Shown here piece by piece: positions 62,107 to 64,000 of a stretch of DNA of 64,000 bases. The notes beneath the pieces are model-generated. The model saw only the letters and a list, made by a program, of their open reading frames with translations. It ran no database searches and was not told where the DNA came from. A program made the translations under genes and the position numbers. The stretch is from Arthrobacter sp. TMP15 (lineage in GTDB: Bacteria; Actinomycetota; Actinomycetes; Actinomycetales; Micrococcaceae): positions 2,232,001-2,296,000 of the forward strand of contig NZ_CP154262.1 of the NCBI RefSeq assembly GCF_039529835.1. Reading direction: 5' to 3'. Every line of letters begins with the position of its first letter. Positions within the stretch are counted from its first letter, which is position 1.

Positions 62107-63693
62107 CTAGTTCTCCTCCTGGCTGGGGCTCGAGCCGTGGTCAGCGAACCAACCGGTGACTTGCGGGTCAAGGTTCTGGTAAATATGCTTTGCTTCCTGG
62201 TACTCGCCCATGCCTGTGGGGCCAAGTTCGCGGCCCACTCCGGACTGGCCAAAGCCACCCCATTCAGCCTGCGGGAGGTACGGATGAAAGTCGTTGATCC
62301 AGATAGTTCCGTGACGCAGACGCCCAGCAATACGTTGAGCCCTGCTGGCGTCTTGTGTCCAGACTGCCCCGGCCAGGCCGTAGATGGTGTCGTTACCTAG
62401 GGCTACTGCCTCGTCCTCAGTGCGGAAAGTTTCAACGGTGATGGTAGGTCCAAACGCCTCATCAGTGAGCACAGACATACCGGAAGTGACCTGGTCAATG
62501 ACAGTGGGCAGGTAGTAGTGCCCCTCGGCCTTGGGCCCTTCGATGCCGGTGTCCTTCACCGCACCGCGTGCAGCACCGACCTCGGCAGCCGTAGCGGGGC
62601 GTCCACCGCAGCGGATTCGAGCACCTTCTTCTCGGCCCTTGCGTACGTAGCCATCAACTTTTTCCAGGTGAGCTGCCGAGATGAGCGGACCGGTTTCGGC
62701 GTCCTCATCATAGGGTCCGCCTAGGCGGATGCCGTTTGCACGACGCACCAGTTCAGTCACGAAGTCTTCGGCTATGGATTCCTCCACCAGCAGGCGGGCG
62801 CCAGCTGAGCATACTTGCCCTGAGTGAACAAAGGCCCCGTTGAGCGCGTTATCCAGTGCAGCATCAAAGTCTGCATCTGCGAAGATCACGTTCGGGTTCT
62901 TGCCGCCGAGCTCCAGCGCAACCTTTTTTACGGTTCCAGCAGCGGAAGCAGCAATGCCGCGTCCTGTGATCAATCCGCCGGTGAAGGAGACCATGTCTAC
63001 ATCCGGGTGGCTTGACAGCGGTGGGCCAACGTCAGCACCGGCTCCGGTGACGAGGTTGGCAACCCCTGCCGGCAGTCCAAGTTCATCCAGAACATCCAGC
63101 ATCAAGATTGCTGTGGATGGGGTCAGTTCGGCTGGCTTGAGAACAAAGGAACATCCGGCCGCCAAGGCCGGAGCAATCTTCCATGCCGCCTGAAGCAGCG
63201 GGTAATTCCAGGGTGTGATCATGGTGCACACACCGACGGGTTCGTACACAATACGTGAAAGTACGTTGTTATCCGAAGCATCGACAATGCGCCCGGCATC
63301 TTGGCCTGCCAACCGTCCGAAGTACTCGAAGCATGCGGCAATGTCATCCATGTCCAGACGGCTTTCGAGGATCCGTTTGCCTGTATCTTCGGATTCGGCG
63401 CGAGCAAATTCTTCCTTCCGCTCCCGAAGCCGAGTGGCTACTTTGAGCAGGAAGTCTCCGCGTTGCGGTGCAGGCACTGAAGACCACACGCCGGAGTCAA
63501 ATGAAGTGCGGGCTGCTGCAATAGCCCGTTCGGAGTCTTCTGCCGTTCCTTCCGAAACGCTCGCCACCAGCCGTCCATCAGCGGGGCAGAAAATTTCGCG
63601 GGTCCCGCCGGCGGCGGCAGGTGCCCAGGCGCCTCCGATGAACATGCTTTTGGCCCTAGTGTTGGTCGGCTCCACATGGTTTTTTTCGGTCAT
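62107..63693 (-). CDS. betB: betaine-aldehyde dehydrogenase
   Basis: NAD-dependent aldehyde dehydrogenase, 528 residues. Motifs: VCTMITPWNYPLLQAAWKIA, FVLKPAELTPSTAILMLDVL, VSFTGGLITGRGIAASAAG, catalytic Glu in KKVALELGGKNPNVIF and catalytic Cys in HSGQVCSAGARLLVEES, and FGPTITVETF. Position between a BCCT transporter and choline oxidase supports oxidation of betaine aldehyde. Its ATG overlaps the transporter stop (ATGA). A stretch around residue 360 (RPATAAEVGAARGAVKDTGI) is longer than in most relatives. Confidence 0.9.
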   Translation of the reverse strand: MTEKNHVEPTNTRAKSMFIGGAWAPAAAGGTREIFCPADGRLVASVSEGTAEDSERAIAAARTSFDSGVWSSVPAPQRGDFLLKVATRLRERKEEFARAESEDTGKRILESRLDMDDIAACFEYFGRLAGQDAGRIVDASDNNVLSRIVYEPVGVCTMITPWNYPLLQAAWKIAPALAAGCSFVLKPAELTPSTAILMLDVLDELGLPAGVANLVTGAGADVGPPLSSHPDVDMVSFTGGLITGRGIAASAAGTVKKVALELGGKNPNVIFADADFDAALDNALNGAFVHSGQVCSAGARLLVEESIAEDFVTELVRRANGIRLGGPYDEDAETGPLISAAHLEKVDGYVRKGREEGARIRCGGRPATAAEVGAARGAVKDTGIEGPKAEGHYYLPTVIDQVTSGMSVLTDEAFGPTITVETFRTEDEAVALGNDTIYGLAGAVWTQDASRAQRIAGRLRHGTIWINDFHPYLPQAEWGGFGQSGVGRELGPTGMGEYQEAKHIYQNLDPQVTGWFADHGSSPSQEEN

Positions 63694-64000
63694 GGTGTTT
63701 CCTCATCCAATCCGTTGTTCGGTGGTGTGGTTGCGACATTTGCGGGAAGGTCATCAACAGTGTCAAAGTCTCCCTCCCAGTCCGTCTTAGCTTCGCTGGC
63801 TTCAGCAATTTTGCTGACACCGGTGGCTCCGCCGCTTTGGTGCAGGAAGGCCACATGTACTTCATAGTGGTCAAGGACATCAGCAATGACCTGTTCCCTG
63901 TTGGAGCCAAAGAGGTTATAACCATGGCTGCCTTCAAGGGAGAACACTTCCATACGGTAGTAGTGCTCCGTTTTTACGGAGGACTTGGCATAGGAAGGCA
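63690..64000 (-). CDS. betT: BCCT choline transporter C-terminus, partial
   Basis: The frame is open to the window edge and gives the last 102 residues, including SSVKTEHYYRMEVFSLEGSH and VIADVLDHYEVHVAFLHQSG. This is the cytoplasmic regulatory tail of long BetT-type choline transporters, which respond to osmotic stress through the tail. The acidic end (AEASEAKTDWEGDFDTVDDL) is variable. The membrane part lies beyond the window. Its stop overlaps the start of betB, so uptake and oxidation genes form one operon. Confidence 0.8.
   Translation of the reverse strand, partial: PSYAKSSVKTEHYYRMEVFSLEGSHGYNLFGSNREQVIADVLDHYEVHVAFLHQSGGATGVSKIAEASEAKTDWEGDFDTVDDLPANVATTPPNNGLDEETP

Overview
The window looks like chromosomal DNA from a mid-GC actinobacterium of the family Micrococcaceae (Arthrobacter sensu lato). 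The evidence is the gene families present: DUF6458, DUF3052, DUF3145 and DUF6504-like proteins, MptB-type lipomannan mannosyltransferases, a homodimeric AceE, a FasR-fabD-fabH-acpP-fabF block, and a choline oxidase whose motifs match Arthrobacter CodA. GTG and TTG starts are frequent. I see no prophage, insertion sequence, rRNA operon or CRISPR array.

Layout. 1-7.7 kb: FUSC-type membrane protein (cut by the edge), DUF6458, DUF488, an APP1-type phosphatase, a PAP2/lipid-kinase fusion, a CstR-like sulfur sensor divergent from a tiny Cys-rich protein, an AT-rich gene-poor stretch with two possible small genes, and a lipoprotein. 7.6-13.9 kb: biotin operon bioB-bioA-bioF-P450-bioD with a divergent BioQ-type repressor gene. 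14-18 kb: CHRD protein plus class F sortase, a cupredoxin-like lipoprotein, DUF3817 and MpaB-family proteins. 18.3-24.4 kb: four membrane glycosyltransferases (two MptB-like flanking two GT87-like), probably for lipomannan or glycolipid mannosylation. 24.5-31.7 kb: oligoribonuclease, tRNA-His, peptide deformylase, sugar transporter, acyltransferase-like protein, release factor 3, HNH nuclease, tiny membrane protein. 31.8-46.4 kb: RNase P RNA, long-form GAPDH, YaaA, Nif3-like and zinc-ribbon-like proteins, MsrA, cysK-cysE, a TetR pseudogene, 6-phosphogluconate dehydrogenase, a hydroxyacid dehydrogenase, two candidate small RNAs, an exonuclease, tRNA-Val, sirtuin-peroxiredoxin-DUF3052. 46.7-55 kb: aceE, then the fatty-acid synthesis operon behind its PucR-type regulator; pyruvate to acetyl-CoA to acyl-ACP. 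55-60.3 kb: DUF3145, then YraN-ComM-DprA-XerC (DNA uptake and recombination). 60.5-64 kb: choline uptake and oxidation to glycine betaine (BetT C-terminus, BetB, CodA).

Most notable signals: (a) two tandem promoter-hairpin units at 42.66-42.95 kb with identical 11-nt C-rich loops but different complementary stems, which look like a pair of C-rich-loop small RNAs; (b) a long palindromic hairpin present in two diverged copies (27.8 and 43.4 kb); (c) a reduced cytochrome P450 inside the biotin operon lacking the ExxR motif; (d) a probably leaderless bioB whose GTG start lies inside a BioQ-type operator; (e) a CstR-like regulator and a Cys-rich small protein sharing one operator; (f) a steady flip in third-codon-position composition along aceE.
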